Below, in pieces: positions 35,041 through 46,030 of a DNA stretch of 64,000 nt. The notes under the pieces are model-generated. The model ran no database searches and was not told where the DNA came from. It saw only the letters and a program-made list of their open reading frames with translations. Position numbers and translations under genes: made by a program. Position 1 is the stretch's first letter. Each line of letters starts with the position of its first letter. Origin of the DNA: Tetrapyrgos nigripes (lineage: Eukaryota; Basidiomycota; Agaricomycetes; Agaricales; Campanellaceae); assembly GCA_013368315.1 (NCBI GenBank), contig JAACJM010000288.1:40241-104240 (forward strand), read 5' to 3'.

Positions 35041-35420
35041 CCTCCTAAGGTAGCTTTTATAACTTTCCGAGACTTTTAGTGATTGACAGTACACGTATAG
35101 TAAAAAACGATGGTTCTCACTACGGTTCACAAGCGAATCCTTTTATAACCTAGGCGCGGGCCAAGACGGAGACTCATATGACTGGGGATGGTGGCTTTTA
35201 TAACTGTGGCAGACTTTTGTTAATTGACAGCACACATATAAAAAACGATGGTTCTCACTACGGTTCACAAGCGATTCCTTTTTAAAAAAAGCCCTGCTAA
35301 ATAGCCTAGGCCCAAGACGGAAACTCATATGACTCAAGGTGGGTTTTATAACTTTGCGAGACTTTTGTTGATTGACAGCACACATATGAAGTGACACGTG
35401 GCGAATACTATGGCGGTTCG
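35041..35420 (-). promoter_or_regulatory. Triplicated block in the tannase promoter
   Basis: Two and a half head-to-tail copies of about 150 bp begin 29 bp upstream of the tannase ATG: about 35041-35190, 35191-35336 and a partial 35337-35420. Shared words include TTTTATAACT, GAGACTTTT, GATTGACAG(C/T)ACAC, ACGATGGTTCTCACTACGG and GACTCATATGACT (approximately). Each copy carries a TTTTATAA that could act as a TATA box in either orientation. A role in transcription is inferred from position only. Confidence 0.75.
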
Positions 35421-35968
35421 TTGGACGATAATTATTTTACCTGCGTGTCATACTAGTGCCTAGTTCACTGAGTCCAGTTTACACAAATGGCCGTATCAAA
35501 ACCGATTGAGCGGATTGCGCTGTTCTCCATGGTTTATACATTTGTTGCACTCCTATAAGCGAGCACAAGTGATGTATTCGGTTGTCGAGAGTGTTTTTAA
35601 GAGAATAAAAAGTGTATGTGTCCCCCCTTCTGAATGATTTCTGGGCACCAAATGTCAATTCGCAGTGAATCAGGGGCAATTGTGGCTGAAAGTGGTAATC
35701 ATGCGCTATAAATTCTGGAACATGTATGATCTATATCACCCAGTGGTAGACATATTTACCATGGGTAAAATTGCTTCCTGGCTGACATCTCGATGAAGAT
35801 AAGTAGCGCCAACTGGCTATGTTGGTCATTAATTCGATATTCACATGCTTTTCTCAATACTATCTGGCCTGAACTTTCCTGAACTAATAAAAATCACCGC
35901 CAGAGCCCAAAAATAAGAACTCGATGTACATATGATATGGACTCGACTGTTAATTTTTGTGCGAAGTG
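35421..35968. other. Intergenic, nothing recognised
   Basis: AT-rich sequence without a supported frame or repeat end. Confidence 0.4.
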
Positions 35969-36261
35969 TTACGAGGCCTTTAAAGACCGAGTTAATTTAT
36001 GGCGACCTCGAAAATTTTACCACGACCTCAAACTCCACCCCTTTTTGTTGCCACAGCTGGTCTTTGCCCTTGCCGACAACGGGAATGTCCAGACTCGGTC
36101 TGGACCAGATCCAAGGACCATTGACGTCAATAACCACGACATCATGCCAGCGTGTCAAATTTGAAATTGGTCTGCTTAACGCCCTTCTTCCTTCCCACTT
36201 CCCACTGATTCTCCCTCCCTTCTGCATAACCTGAGTTAGACTACGTGAAAGGGCCTCGTAA
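35969..36261. mobile_element. MITE, TTACGAGGCC family, 293 bp
   Basis: The left end TTACGAGGCCTTTAAAGACC is the inverse of the right end GAAAGGGCCTCGTAA over about 13 bp. The first 40 bp match the copy at 39031. The sequence just beyond the right end (TTTGCCACGCGAAGCAATGG) is also shared with that copy, so the true element may extend to about 36300. No coding capacity. Confidence 0.7.
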
Positions 36262-36703
36262 TTTGCCACGCGAAGCAATGGCCCTTTGCCCCAGTTCAGT
36301 TCTGCAGCATCCATCATTTTCCACATCACTTAATTTCTTCTTGTAGATATTTCTGTACATTTCTCCTACTAAATTTTACACTTTCCTCTGTATCTTTGTG
36401 GATTTTCTCCATAGTCATGCTTTCCTTAGTAGGCAAAACACAATCCCACAAACATTATTGCTACAGAGAAGTTCTATGGACACGATGCGAGATGAGAACA
36501 CGTCTGTTTTCCTAGGATTGATGGCGTCATGTAGATAATTCGGATCACAAGGAGGCAAAGGAGTCACGCTTTATTTCTCACAATCTCAGTTAGGGGCTAG
36601 ATGGACTCTCTGAGTTGACTTTGAGAAATGTGATTGAAGCTTTGCAAACTGAGTCTGAGTCCCTTAGTTGGAACTTGAGCCAAATCTTCATTCAGGCCAA
36701 ATA
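36262..36703. other. Intergenic
   Basis: Starts with the TTTGCCACGCGAAGC stretch shared with 39381-39400. No gene is supported. Confidence 0.4.
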
Positions 36704-36984
36704 ACACTGAGTGCAAACACTTGTAATTCCTTGGATATACAGAGGAATTACACAAGACTTACACTAGTACACTCAATATGTAAGTCCACTTGACTTACTG
36801 AAGTATTACCAAGGACCACTGTGAGACTTCATGCCTTACAATAGTCATATATAATTGTTCTATTTTTCTTGGTCTCTGGTAATACTTCAGTAAGTCAAGT
36901 GGACTTACATATTGAGTGTACCAGTGTAAGTCTTATGTAATTCCTCTGTATATCCAAGGAATTACAAGTGTTTGCACCCAGTGT
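36704..36984. mobile_element. Foldback MITE (long hairpin), 281 bp
   Basis: Two arms of about 105 bp (36704-36815 and 36880-36984) are almost perfectly complementary, from ACACTGAGTGCAAACACTTG at the outside to GAAGTATTACCA at the inside, around a loop of roughly 65 bp. A transcript crossing it would form one long hairpin. No frame is present. Confidence 0.9.
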
Positions 36985-39030
36985 AATAAGCTTGTATTAC
37001 CAGGCAGTATAAAGTACGCAAACGTGTTCCTGCTAAGTAGATACAAGGAACTATATGGCAGAAACACTGTATCAAAATTCGAGTGAAATCTTCGAAAAAC
37101 AGGTCACTTCTCAACAAGTAGACCTGTTAATGCCAGGTTTTCAGAGCTCTAAAAGTCCATTTTCAGCAGAATAACCTGTTAAACAAAAGGTCAAACCACG
37201 ATGAAAACAAGCTTTCTTCAGATAGGTCTTCGCAGTCGAGCAGGTCAGATTTCATTTCGAAAGACGGAAATTGACATGGGTAAATTTCAGACAGGTTAAA
37301 GTACACCATATAGAAAAGGATCTCAAATTTGGGACAGGTTGCTGTCCAGCAGGTTTGAATCTGAATAGGTTCAAATTTAGCAGGTTCTGAATGTAGACAG
37401 GTTGAGTCTTCGCAGGCTGAGATCCTGACAAGGTACTTAGTGTTGATTCTCAGGGAGAGAACTCAGTCCAGAGCTACTAAGCAATATAGGACAAAAGCTG
37501 GATCTCATGGCTCAACGTTATAGATTATGTATGTATTGAGTCTGTATAAAGACGCGTGAACTCTCTATATTGGGGTACACGTACTCATTCAGAATAAAGA
37601 AGGAAAGAGAGAAGAAGTCACTCTTACTAGTCAATGTGGTCGAGTTGAAACTTAAAATGCATAACATCTGGTGCCTATTGAGCACGGACCACCAAGCAAA
37701 AGTTGCTGGTATCTGCTGGAAGAAGAGAGGATTGTATGATGATATGAATGTGAGGGTGTGCTAATGTGTGGAATAGAAATGAACTGCGGGAAATATCAGG
37801 AAACGCATCAAAGGCGTTTAGGGGCTCGTGGTGGTCTGGTGTGTCGTAGACTGTATACTAGCAAGTAGAATTGGATCCAGTATAACTTTCCAGTGGTGTC
37901 TGATATGGCAAACCTACTCACCTCTATTTTCAAGGAGGCAATCTGCTAGACCAGAAAACCTGCCATAAGTTTGACCTGTTGTAAATTACAAACCTACTTT
38001 GAACTATAATGCCCCTGGCATCTTCAACTGCCTTATGGCCTGTCAATTCAACGTGTTTTTGATACACTATTTTGCCCATAGAACTACCATACAGACGACC
38101 AGGGGATCACAACTGAAGTAGAATCTTCCCTACAAGTATCTGGCTAGAGAAAAATAGGGATCAGCAAGGAGAATTAAAAACTAATGACCTTAATAGGGCT
38201 CGTATGCAACGAGATTTATTAGAGTTTTTATTCAATGCGAAATGCTTCAAATCTATTGAGGTGCTGCCGCAAAAATCACTGTAGAAAGCTACTTTATACG
38301 ATGTACCATGCACCTTTTGCATTAGTCTTGCTTTCATTTTGCATCTGTTCCAATTCATTTTTTTTGTTGGGACACTAGTAAATCTCGTTGCAGAAGAAAC
38401 CCTAGTTTCTAAGTAGTCTCGACCACGCATGGGGTCACAACATCAGAATGAATGCACGAATACTTAACAAAATCACTCTGCAACCAGCTCTGCAGTTTCT
38501 GGACCATTCTTGATCTTTTTCGCACAACCACCCTGAGACGCGGGAATTATATAAAAACGAAGATTGAACCTGAAATTTTGATCATGGGTTCACCCCATTA
38601 GGCTTGGCAGGGCTTCCTATAGCTTCCTATAGCTTCATGTATGAGCAAGGGAATAAAAACGCGCATATATTCAGGTAAACGATATCATCCAACATGAGGG
38701 AGGGTATAGTATCTAAGTAGTACTGGAATGACACACAACCTACACTTATGGTACACATTTGATGCTGGGTAGGGTCCGTTAGCATGCATGTGCGAAAAAG
38801 AGTGTGCATATACCACACACCTCTGAACTTCCAGTCCTGACCCGAGCACCAACGTGAGGATTCCTAACTGCTGTGAGGACAGCAACGCTCAGAGACCAGC
38901 GTTTCAGCTTTCGGTTAAGGAAGCACTCAAACGATCACATACCAGTTAGAGTCCGCGTTAACTGTTGACCTTGACATAACACATAGCGGCGTATGGCCAT
39001 TGAATCCACGTCAACCTGAAAGAACCTAAG
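36985..39030. other. Non-coding; AGGTT-motif stretch at 37080-37440
   Basis: ACAGGT(T/C), GCAGGTTTGAA and similar words recur about 12 times between 37080 and 37440, with inverse copies (AACCTG, GACCTGTT) at 37960-38000. This suggests a diverged element with subterminal repeats at about 37080-38010. The minus-strand frame 38161-38430 has no recognisable domain. Otherwise nothing is supported. Confidence 0.4.
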
Positions 39031-39380
39031 TTACGAGGCCCTTTAGGCCGAGTTAACTTATGTCGACCCCTCAATTGAGTAGCAAAGGTTCTCACGGGTT
39101 CTAACTTTTACACGCCACCACAGCGCTCCAAAGTACCCGAACTGACGCTCGATACATCATAGCTCATTTCTGCCTTGCCACCCACCAACCACGACGAGCT
39201 TCAGGCATATTTATTTTCCCTCAGCAGCCGTCGCAAGTCCAACTGCCACTCTCTGGAGTCTGAACCACTATGGGCTCCTCTACCCAACGTTCAAGATGTC
39301 ATTACAGAAGATATTAAGCTCTATCTAATTTTTTTTAGTCAATTTTACAGTATTACTTACTTATACAATGGGCCTCGTAA
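39031..39380. mobile_element. MITE, TTACGAGGCC family, 350 bp
   Basis: Ends are TTACGAGGCCC and GGGCCTCGTAA, a perfect 11-bp inverted repeat. The left 40 bp (TTACGAGGCCCTTTAGGCCG, then AGTTAACTTATG) align with 35969. The interior differs from that copy, so the family is held together mainly by its ends. Confidence 0.75.
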
Positions 39381-39464
39381 TTTGCCATGCGAAGCAGTGG
39401 CACCTTTCCCCAGTCAGTCGGAACCAACGGACGCGTGGCGATGACGCGACAAGCGACAACCTAC

Positions 39465-40605
39465 TAGGGCTCAGCACGGGTACACCCGCGGATTACCCGG
39501 ACCCGGACCTGCGGGTTTATCTCACATCAAAACTCAAATCCGTATCCGGCGGGTAAAGCACTCCGGATAACCCGTATCCGGAGTATCCGACCCGCGGGTT
39601 ATATGGGTATCTGCGGGTATGCGGGTACTTGACTATAAAAATGTAGTTTTTAGTTCTAAACCCTACGTATTAAAATGTTTTATGCCTAAATACATGTTTA
39701 TTTTTAAATGAATATCTTCTTTCACTTGATGAGAACAATCTTTGTTTATAGAGCCAGACAATCCAGCAACAATACATACTTTTAACTGACTGAAAAAGAT
39801 CAGAAAAGTGGCTTTTTATGAAAGAACCACAGATCTTGGGTGAAATTAGGTATAAATATATAATTGTTTGTACTCATATATCTTCCCTCATATCAGTGGA
39901 ACATTTTATGTTCATAGAGCTTAGTAATCTGAGTACAATACATACTTCAACTGACTGAAAAAGATCAGAAAAGTGGCTTTTTATGAAAGAACCATAGATC
40001 TTGGGTGAAATTTTGCATAAATACATATAATTTTTTGTACATATATATCTTTTCTCATTGCAGTGGAACATTTCTTGTCTATAGAGTCAAACAATCCAGT
40101 GACAATATATAATTTTAATAGAGCCAAAACACCAACAAAGCAATTTTTATTAAAAAAACATAGATCTTCATTGAGTTTATGCATAAGTATATGATTATTT
40201 TTACATAGATATACTCTCTCACTCAGGTGGAACATTTTATGTTCATATAGCCAAGCAATCTGACTGCATTACACATTTTTAATTGAGAAAGTGAGTTCCA
40301 GCCACAATATACATATAGACATTTAGACCTGTTTTAGCTGCGAAAATGTGGATCCTCATGAAAAACCCATTTTTATGAAGGAATACAATGCTAATGTAGC
40401 TATGTTTCTATTTTTCTACATACATATTTAAATACAGATGGTACTATTTTTATTTTACGGATACCTGCGGATACTGGGACATTTTGAAAGTCAAACCCGT
40501 ATCCGGTGGTATCCGTATCCGGCGGGTGTGGCTGTGCCGGGTATCCGGGACCCGCGGGTCCGGATACAGGTACCTGGCAATTACCCGTACCCGTGCTGAG
40601 CCCTA
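39465..40605. mobile_element. Non-autonomous hAT-type element, 1141 bp
   Basis: The inverted termini TAGGGCTCAGCACGGGTA are perfect over about 18 bp and are flanked by identical octamers CAACCTAC (39457-39464 and 40606-40613). Subterminal regions are rich in CCGGAT/ACCCGCGGG/GGGTATCCG words; the centre is AT-rich and contains a tandem repeat. The first eight terminal bases are the same as in the element at 26450. No transposase is present. Confidence 0.9.
39745..40260. repeat. About 165-bp tandem repeat inside the hAT element
   Basis: Three copies plus a partial fourth start near 39745, 39912, 40078 and 40236, each with TTCATAGAG-like sequence followed by CAATCCAG...ACAATA. The first two also share AACTGACTGAAAAAGATCAG and a following AAAAGTGGCTTTTTATGAA. 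Divergence increases to the right. Confidence 0.75.
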
Positions 40606-40613
40606 CAACCTAC

Positions 40614-41243
40614 CTGATACCACGCCTTGGTACTGCTTCCAAGGCGTTGACTGTAGGCTTGTCGGCTCCAGCTGTCGACCCATTGTGATGGCCAGTCACT
40701 ATGGGTCGAGAGCTGGGGCTTACCAGCCGACCAGTGTCGCCGTCGTAGTCGGGGAGGGAAGAATGGTGGTGGTAAGAAGCCAAGAAGATATGACGTGTCT
40801 CACGAACGTTAACGTCATCACGCCATTTCGAGGTCGGGACTTAGCCATTTTTTCGAGGACGTGAATGCTGGTAATTTGACGGAAATGTGATTGTAATACA
40901 CGAGCTACAAAAATCTATGTAAAATGTGTGAAAATCTGGGATTTTGATAAGTTTTCGCGAAATGAGAATCCAGTGGGGCTTTATGCTGTGCCATTGAAGC
41001 CCATTGAGTTGAGCTATACCTGATAAGGTGTGTGCTTTGAGCGACGAGGAGTTCTCAAGACTGGCCACGAAAAGGGGACAAGCCATGGTGGAAGGCGAAG
41101 ACAGGGACTTGCAGTTTAGTGTTTACTTTACTTACAGCAACAGCTAGACAGACGGACACATAAATGAGGAAACGAGAACAAGAACAATACAGAAAAACCT
41201 TCCATCTTTCATCTTCCATCTTATCTTCATCAACCCCGATAGT
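40614..41243. other. Intergenic, nothing recognised
   Basis: Contains the right flank of the hAT element and the 3' side of the MCM4 pseudogene. No supported frame. Confidence 0.4.
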
Positions 41244-44200
41244 TTACCCCTCCATCCTCCAAATCATCCTCCTCTCCCTCTCCCCAATAACCTTCACCAA
41301 ACCCTCATTCTCCAACTGTTTAATCACCTCTGCAAACTCTGTCTGATCAACTCGGATACTACACTGTTCTCCAAGCTTCTTAACCACATCTGCCCATTTC
41401 ATCCCCGTCGTGGCTGCGTCTGCGTTCAACAACCCCAACACCTCCCTCCTCATATCCTCCCTCAGCTTCAACTGCCCGGCCCCCGTTCCAGTATTCAACA
41501 GCCCCATATCGATCTTTCCAGTTCTAGGATCCATTGCACTGGTTTTGATAGCTTCGCGCATGAGACGGACGGCTTCTTTCCCGTCTTATAGTACGACGAA
41601 CGAGGAAAAACGCATTCGGGCGTGGGCTTCGGAGAGACGGATGAGGGATTCGAGTTGGCGAGTTGTGGCTGTTATGCGTTTGTCTGGAGAGGAGTAAGCG
41701 TAAGCGTTTCTTTTGTCTGAATAGGAAAGGAAGGAGATAAGGATTGGACCACGTACCCGACGAAGAACTAGTCCCCGAATCCGAAGACTCAAGGTTACGC
41801 ATCTCAACACATGAACGGACAAGTTCATTTGACGCCTCTTCCGTGATGACCGGGTGGATTCTGGAATGGGCATAGTCGATGTAGGAGGAGAGGTCTTTCA
41901 GGGGTAGGATTCCTTCTCTTCCCCCTCCACCGTTACCGTCAGATACACCTCCACCTCCAGCATGAGGCACATCCTCCAAATACAACCCAACTAAATGTTT
42001 CGCGAGTTTTCGGTCCAGGGTTTCGTCTTGGTTTCGTCGACTTGATCCAAGACTAGGTATAATAAACGAATCTGTCAAATGAAATGTTGGCGTCAGTATT
42101 CAGAATTGCCAATTACACTTGGGACTTGGGGACTCGGACTTGGGGTAGAAGAGGGGACGTGGGTCACGGGGGAGTGGGCAAGCCATAGAAAAGAGAAAGA
42201 AAAAAGTCAAAAAGACACGATGACCCACCTAGATATCAACGTAGGAGGCAAATCAATATTCCTGGTAATCGGTAAATCCACATTATATTTCGACCCGACG
42301 GGGTTGGCAGCTGCGAGGATGGAGGTTCGGGCGTTGAGGGTGGTGATGATGCCGGATTTGGCTACTGAGACGGTTTGTTGTTCCCATAGGCTAGTTTCTG
42401 GACGTACTATAAACATAAACGTGTTAAATAAGCCAGGTCAGGTCCAGGTTTCTTAAGAAGCGAAAGAAAGAGAAACACGATCCCGAAAATTTTTGAGAAA
42501 GGAAGAATAGGAAATAGAATAGGAAGAACAGACCAGACTAGAAAAGAGGGCCGGGCCAAAGACGTACAGTTGCGGACAATCAAAGTCATCTAATTTAGTC
42601 GGTCTTTTTCCAGGGTCCAAACGACATGCGGAATCGACAGATCTTCATTGAGAGGGTCCTGTGATAATTTTTTGAAGCAAACCTACGAGCCGTTCCGGAG
42701 ATAGAAGGTACCAGGACCGCCAAAAATTTGGCGGTACACCTAAAACTATTATAAAAATCTGGGAAAAATGCGCAATCGACAGCTTTTGATTAGTTGAGTA
42801 TGATTCTTTAAAAAAATTCAAAATCCCACGAGCCGTCTTTGAGAAAAATATTGATCAATAACCATCAATACATGATCAATCAAAGGTCTTTGCCATAGGT
42901 CGTCTTCGTAAAAGTCATGGAGGTCGCAATTTATCTGGACTCAGAAACCAGAAACCATCTGTTCCTGATGCAAGCCCACCCTCGAGTCCAGTTGCAGAAG
43001 TACTGAAACTGAACCGGATGATGGGCACATTGGTATGGTCTTGGACCATAACTAGCAAGCCCAAAAGGGGTACACAACGTTCATAAAAATGCCCCAAAAA
43101 CTTGGCGGAACACAATTTCTCGTGGGAAAAATTGGAAAAATCGTTTTTGGACGTATTCTGAGTATGATTCTGAAATTATTATTTTGGGTCTAAAAAAAGC
43201 CATTCAGCTGCTATAAAATTAGATGACTTTGATTGTCCACAACTGTAGAACATAGAGAAAAGATAAACAAAACCAAGAAAGACACAGACACAGACAGAAG
43301 AACGTGTAATCTTGAGAAGCCCACCTATAAAATCTGACTCTTACTCGTCCCCAGATCCAACCAACAACACATTCACATCTCCTCTAATATGCTAGTGCAG
43401 GCCGCTGTATACAGCGGCAGGTACGAGTCCTCATCCTCTTGCACAAAATCAATTGAACGATCGACTCTGAAGAGATCCTAGGCTCTGGTCACTCGACGGA
43501 GAATTTGCGGAGAAGGTATTTGGTGCCGAGTCTGCCGTGTTAACAAAATAAGATATGTTTTCCCAGGATGCGATAAGTGCGACCATTTGACCTCACAATA
43601 AGACTCGTCCTATAAATAGGACTCGTAATACCTCGATCCTCCTCCCCCTCCATCCTACTCACACTCTTACTCGTCCCTCCAAACAACTGAAGTAGTATCC
43701 CTTTTTTCACACCATCCATCTCAAAAATGGACGGAGCGAGTGAACGGGAGAGAAGGGCGTAGATGTCTGGTTTGGTGAATAATTGGATAGGATGAGGTGG
43801 TATTCGAGGGAAGCGCGAAACGAGAAGGTGCCGCCTTGTGAGGATTCAGAGTGTCCAGCATAGGCATCAGCATCGGCACCGTCCCCGATACCACCAACTC
43901 GGTCGCTCACACCTCCGGTCGACCTAACTTGTGCCAACCTAACCCTATTCTTTCCGTTTGCACTGTTTGCGTTTGCGTTTGTCCCCCCTCCCACCAACCC
44001 AACACGTACCACATCCAAATACGTCCTAAACAAACTCCTCCATCTTCCTCTTCCTTCCACTCGGATCGGCTCTTACACCGACACTCCTGTAATATAATAA
44101 AGTAGTTAATAAAATAAAGTCGTAAACAGAATATAGAAGGAATCGATAATTATAAGGAAAAGAAACACCCACCTAAATATCCCCGTAACAACAATCCTAT

Positions 44201-46030
44201 CACCAGTCACCAGGTTTACCCACATCGACGAGCTCGTCGTATAGAGTCGGGTGTTTCTTGGATACGCCAGATTTGGCGGTCGGCAAAGCCGCATCTGGAG
44301 CAAAAACCAACAACTTTGAACGGTATCGTCAGCATCATCATATCTTTCAAAGAGTAGAGAACAGAGACACCACTCACCGATCATGAACCAGCCCCATGCT
44401 CCCCACACTCGGACATACATCTCTCGGACACCTTCCCGGTTCTGCAATCTTTCCTCGTTCGATTTCAACTTGGACGGTATGAGAATAAACGAGACAACGG
44501 AAAAAGGCGACTTTCATGTCGGATATGATGGGTGTTGTGCGGATGATGAGGCCGGAGATGGATACGAGTTTTTCGGTGTCTGTGCAAAAACGGAGTGAGC
44601 ATCTTCACTTTTCATGTGGAAAAAACCAAAGAAACGAAACGAAACGAAACGAAAAATCCCACACGAACCCCCCAACAACCTCGCAACAAAAGCAAAAGCA
44701 AGTAAGAAAAGTCCACTCACCACTCGGGTTCAACTCCCTCATATTAACGCTCTTCACACCAAACGGTCTAACCTTGTACACCTTGCCCATAATCTCTCCA
44801 ATCTCCTCATAGGCAACTTGTCCTTCCATGCCATCACGGGATTCTTCAGTGTCTCGTTCCGCAATTTGCTGGAGAGAAGGGGTCAGACATTGTTCCTCCT
44901 GAAACTGAAAGAGAGAAAAAGAAAAACGTAAGAATGACACCCACCAACATAAACTCCTTCAAAACCGTATCCATCGCCGGAATCAACTCTTGAGGATGTT
45001 TAATCACATACTGATACAACTTTTTGCTCGGAGGGTACGCCAACAAATTTTGGATATCCAGATTTAAATTCGTCTCGCCCGTCTTACGCATGAGACGCAT
45101 GTACTCTTCATAGACGGGTTTTTCGCCTTCTTCGGGGTGGGCGTGGGTGCGGGCGACTGCTGGAGATGAAAACGAAGACAAAGAGGCTTGAGCACGATCA
45201 AAAGCAACGCGGTACTTCAACTTGAAGCCAGAAAGGAACTCGTGGAACAGACATGGTTTCGTTGAGATTGACCATGGTACCCCATATGGTGCAGAGTTCG
45301 CCTGGCTCGTCTGTGGGTGCTGCTGCTGCTGAGAGTGGTCCAACGTCACTGCCATCCCCGGGTTCAGGTGCGGCGGAGGAAGCTGGTATATCGGGGAGTG
45401 CACCGTCTGAAGCCAAGGCATCGGCGTCAGAGGCAAGGGCGTCGGCACCAGCACGAGGAGTATGTAGTGTACGTGGTGTTTGGGTCTGACGACGAGAACG
45501 AGTGGTCAAGCCGAGCGAAGAGTGGATATCACCACGGCGGTTTTTGGGTGGGTATTGAGTTTGAGGCAGGGCTTCTGAAAAGGGTACACAACGATATCAG
45601 GTATGAGAATTGTGATAATAAGAGTAGACGCACGAAGGAAAATGAAGAGGATCAGAATAATCCACAGCATCGGAAGTGAAATTGACGCGTCTACCACTAC
45701 CGCCCGGAGTTTTGGCTGGAGAGGAACTGGGAAAGTTGATTGGAGACGAGGAGCCCGCTGCCAAACCACGTTAGACGACTTTTTAGTCTTCTCTCTCACT
45801 AAAAAGAACCTACGCTGGAAAAGAGGCGTCGGGGCGTACCCAGCCCAACAGCTCATCTAGCCGTAACTCCACGTAGAGGCGAACTCGTCGCAGGTGCTCC
45901 GCCAAAATGCGCACGAGGAGTGCCTGCTGAGGTAGAAGGCTTGCCAGCGAGGAAAAGAGGACCTTGTTGAGAAGGCGCGTCGGGTATCGTTGTCGGAGGA
46001 CGGAAAATCTAGTCTTGGAGGAGAAGACAT
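41244..46030 (-). pseudogene. mcm4: MCM4 replicative helicase subunit pseudogene, introns retained
   Basis: Blocks in MCM4 order on the minus strand: N-terminus (MSSPPRLDFPSSD, 46030), IWGTMVNLNETM (about 45285-45250), TNLNLDIQNLLAYPPSKKLY (about 45070), KVYKVRPFGVKSVNMRELNP (about 44760), zinc region (RCLVYSH...RCPRDVC, about 44490), SLFRTYLDVV (44020), [17 protein letters not shown] (43750), P-loop remnant GTSKSQIL (43340), [15 protein letters not shown] (42340), KLAKHLVGLYLEDV (41990), RQLESLIRLSEAHARMR (41640) and the C-terminal winged helix (41561-41244). MCM4 is part of the MCM2-7 helicase. This copy is dead: TGA at 45853, frameshifts near 45251 and 43350, a zinc Cys changed to Tyr, about 15 codons lost near 44265, the Walker B exons missing, and TAA at 41586. 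Introns show it arose by DNA duplication or in-place decay, not retroposition. Confidence 0.9.
42567..43245. mobile_element. Non-autonomous Tc1/mariner-type MITE in the MCM4 pseudogene
   Basis: Ends CAGTTGCGGACAATCAAAGT and, reversed, CAGTTGTGGACAATCAAAGT are inverted over about 29 bp with one mismatch. TA flanks both sides (42565-42566 and 43246-43247). The 679-bp interior has no transposase. It lies where the ATPase-core exons of MCM4 would be, so the insertion and the exon loss may be connected. Confidence 0.85.

Noticed and set aside
38161..38430. 89-aa minus-strand frame
   Set aside because: No recognisable domain, no adjoining exon and a composition like surrounding intergenic DNA; not enough to call a gene.
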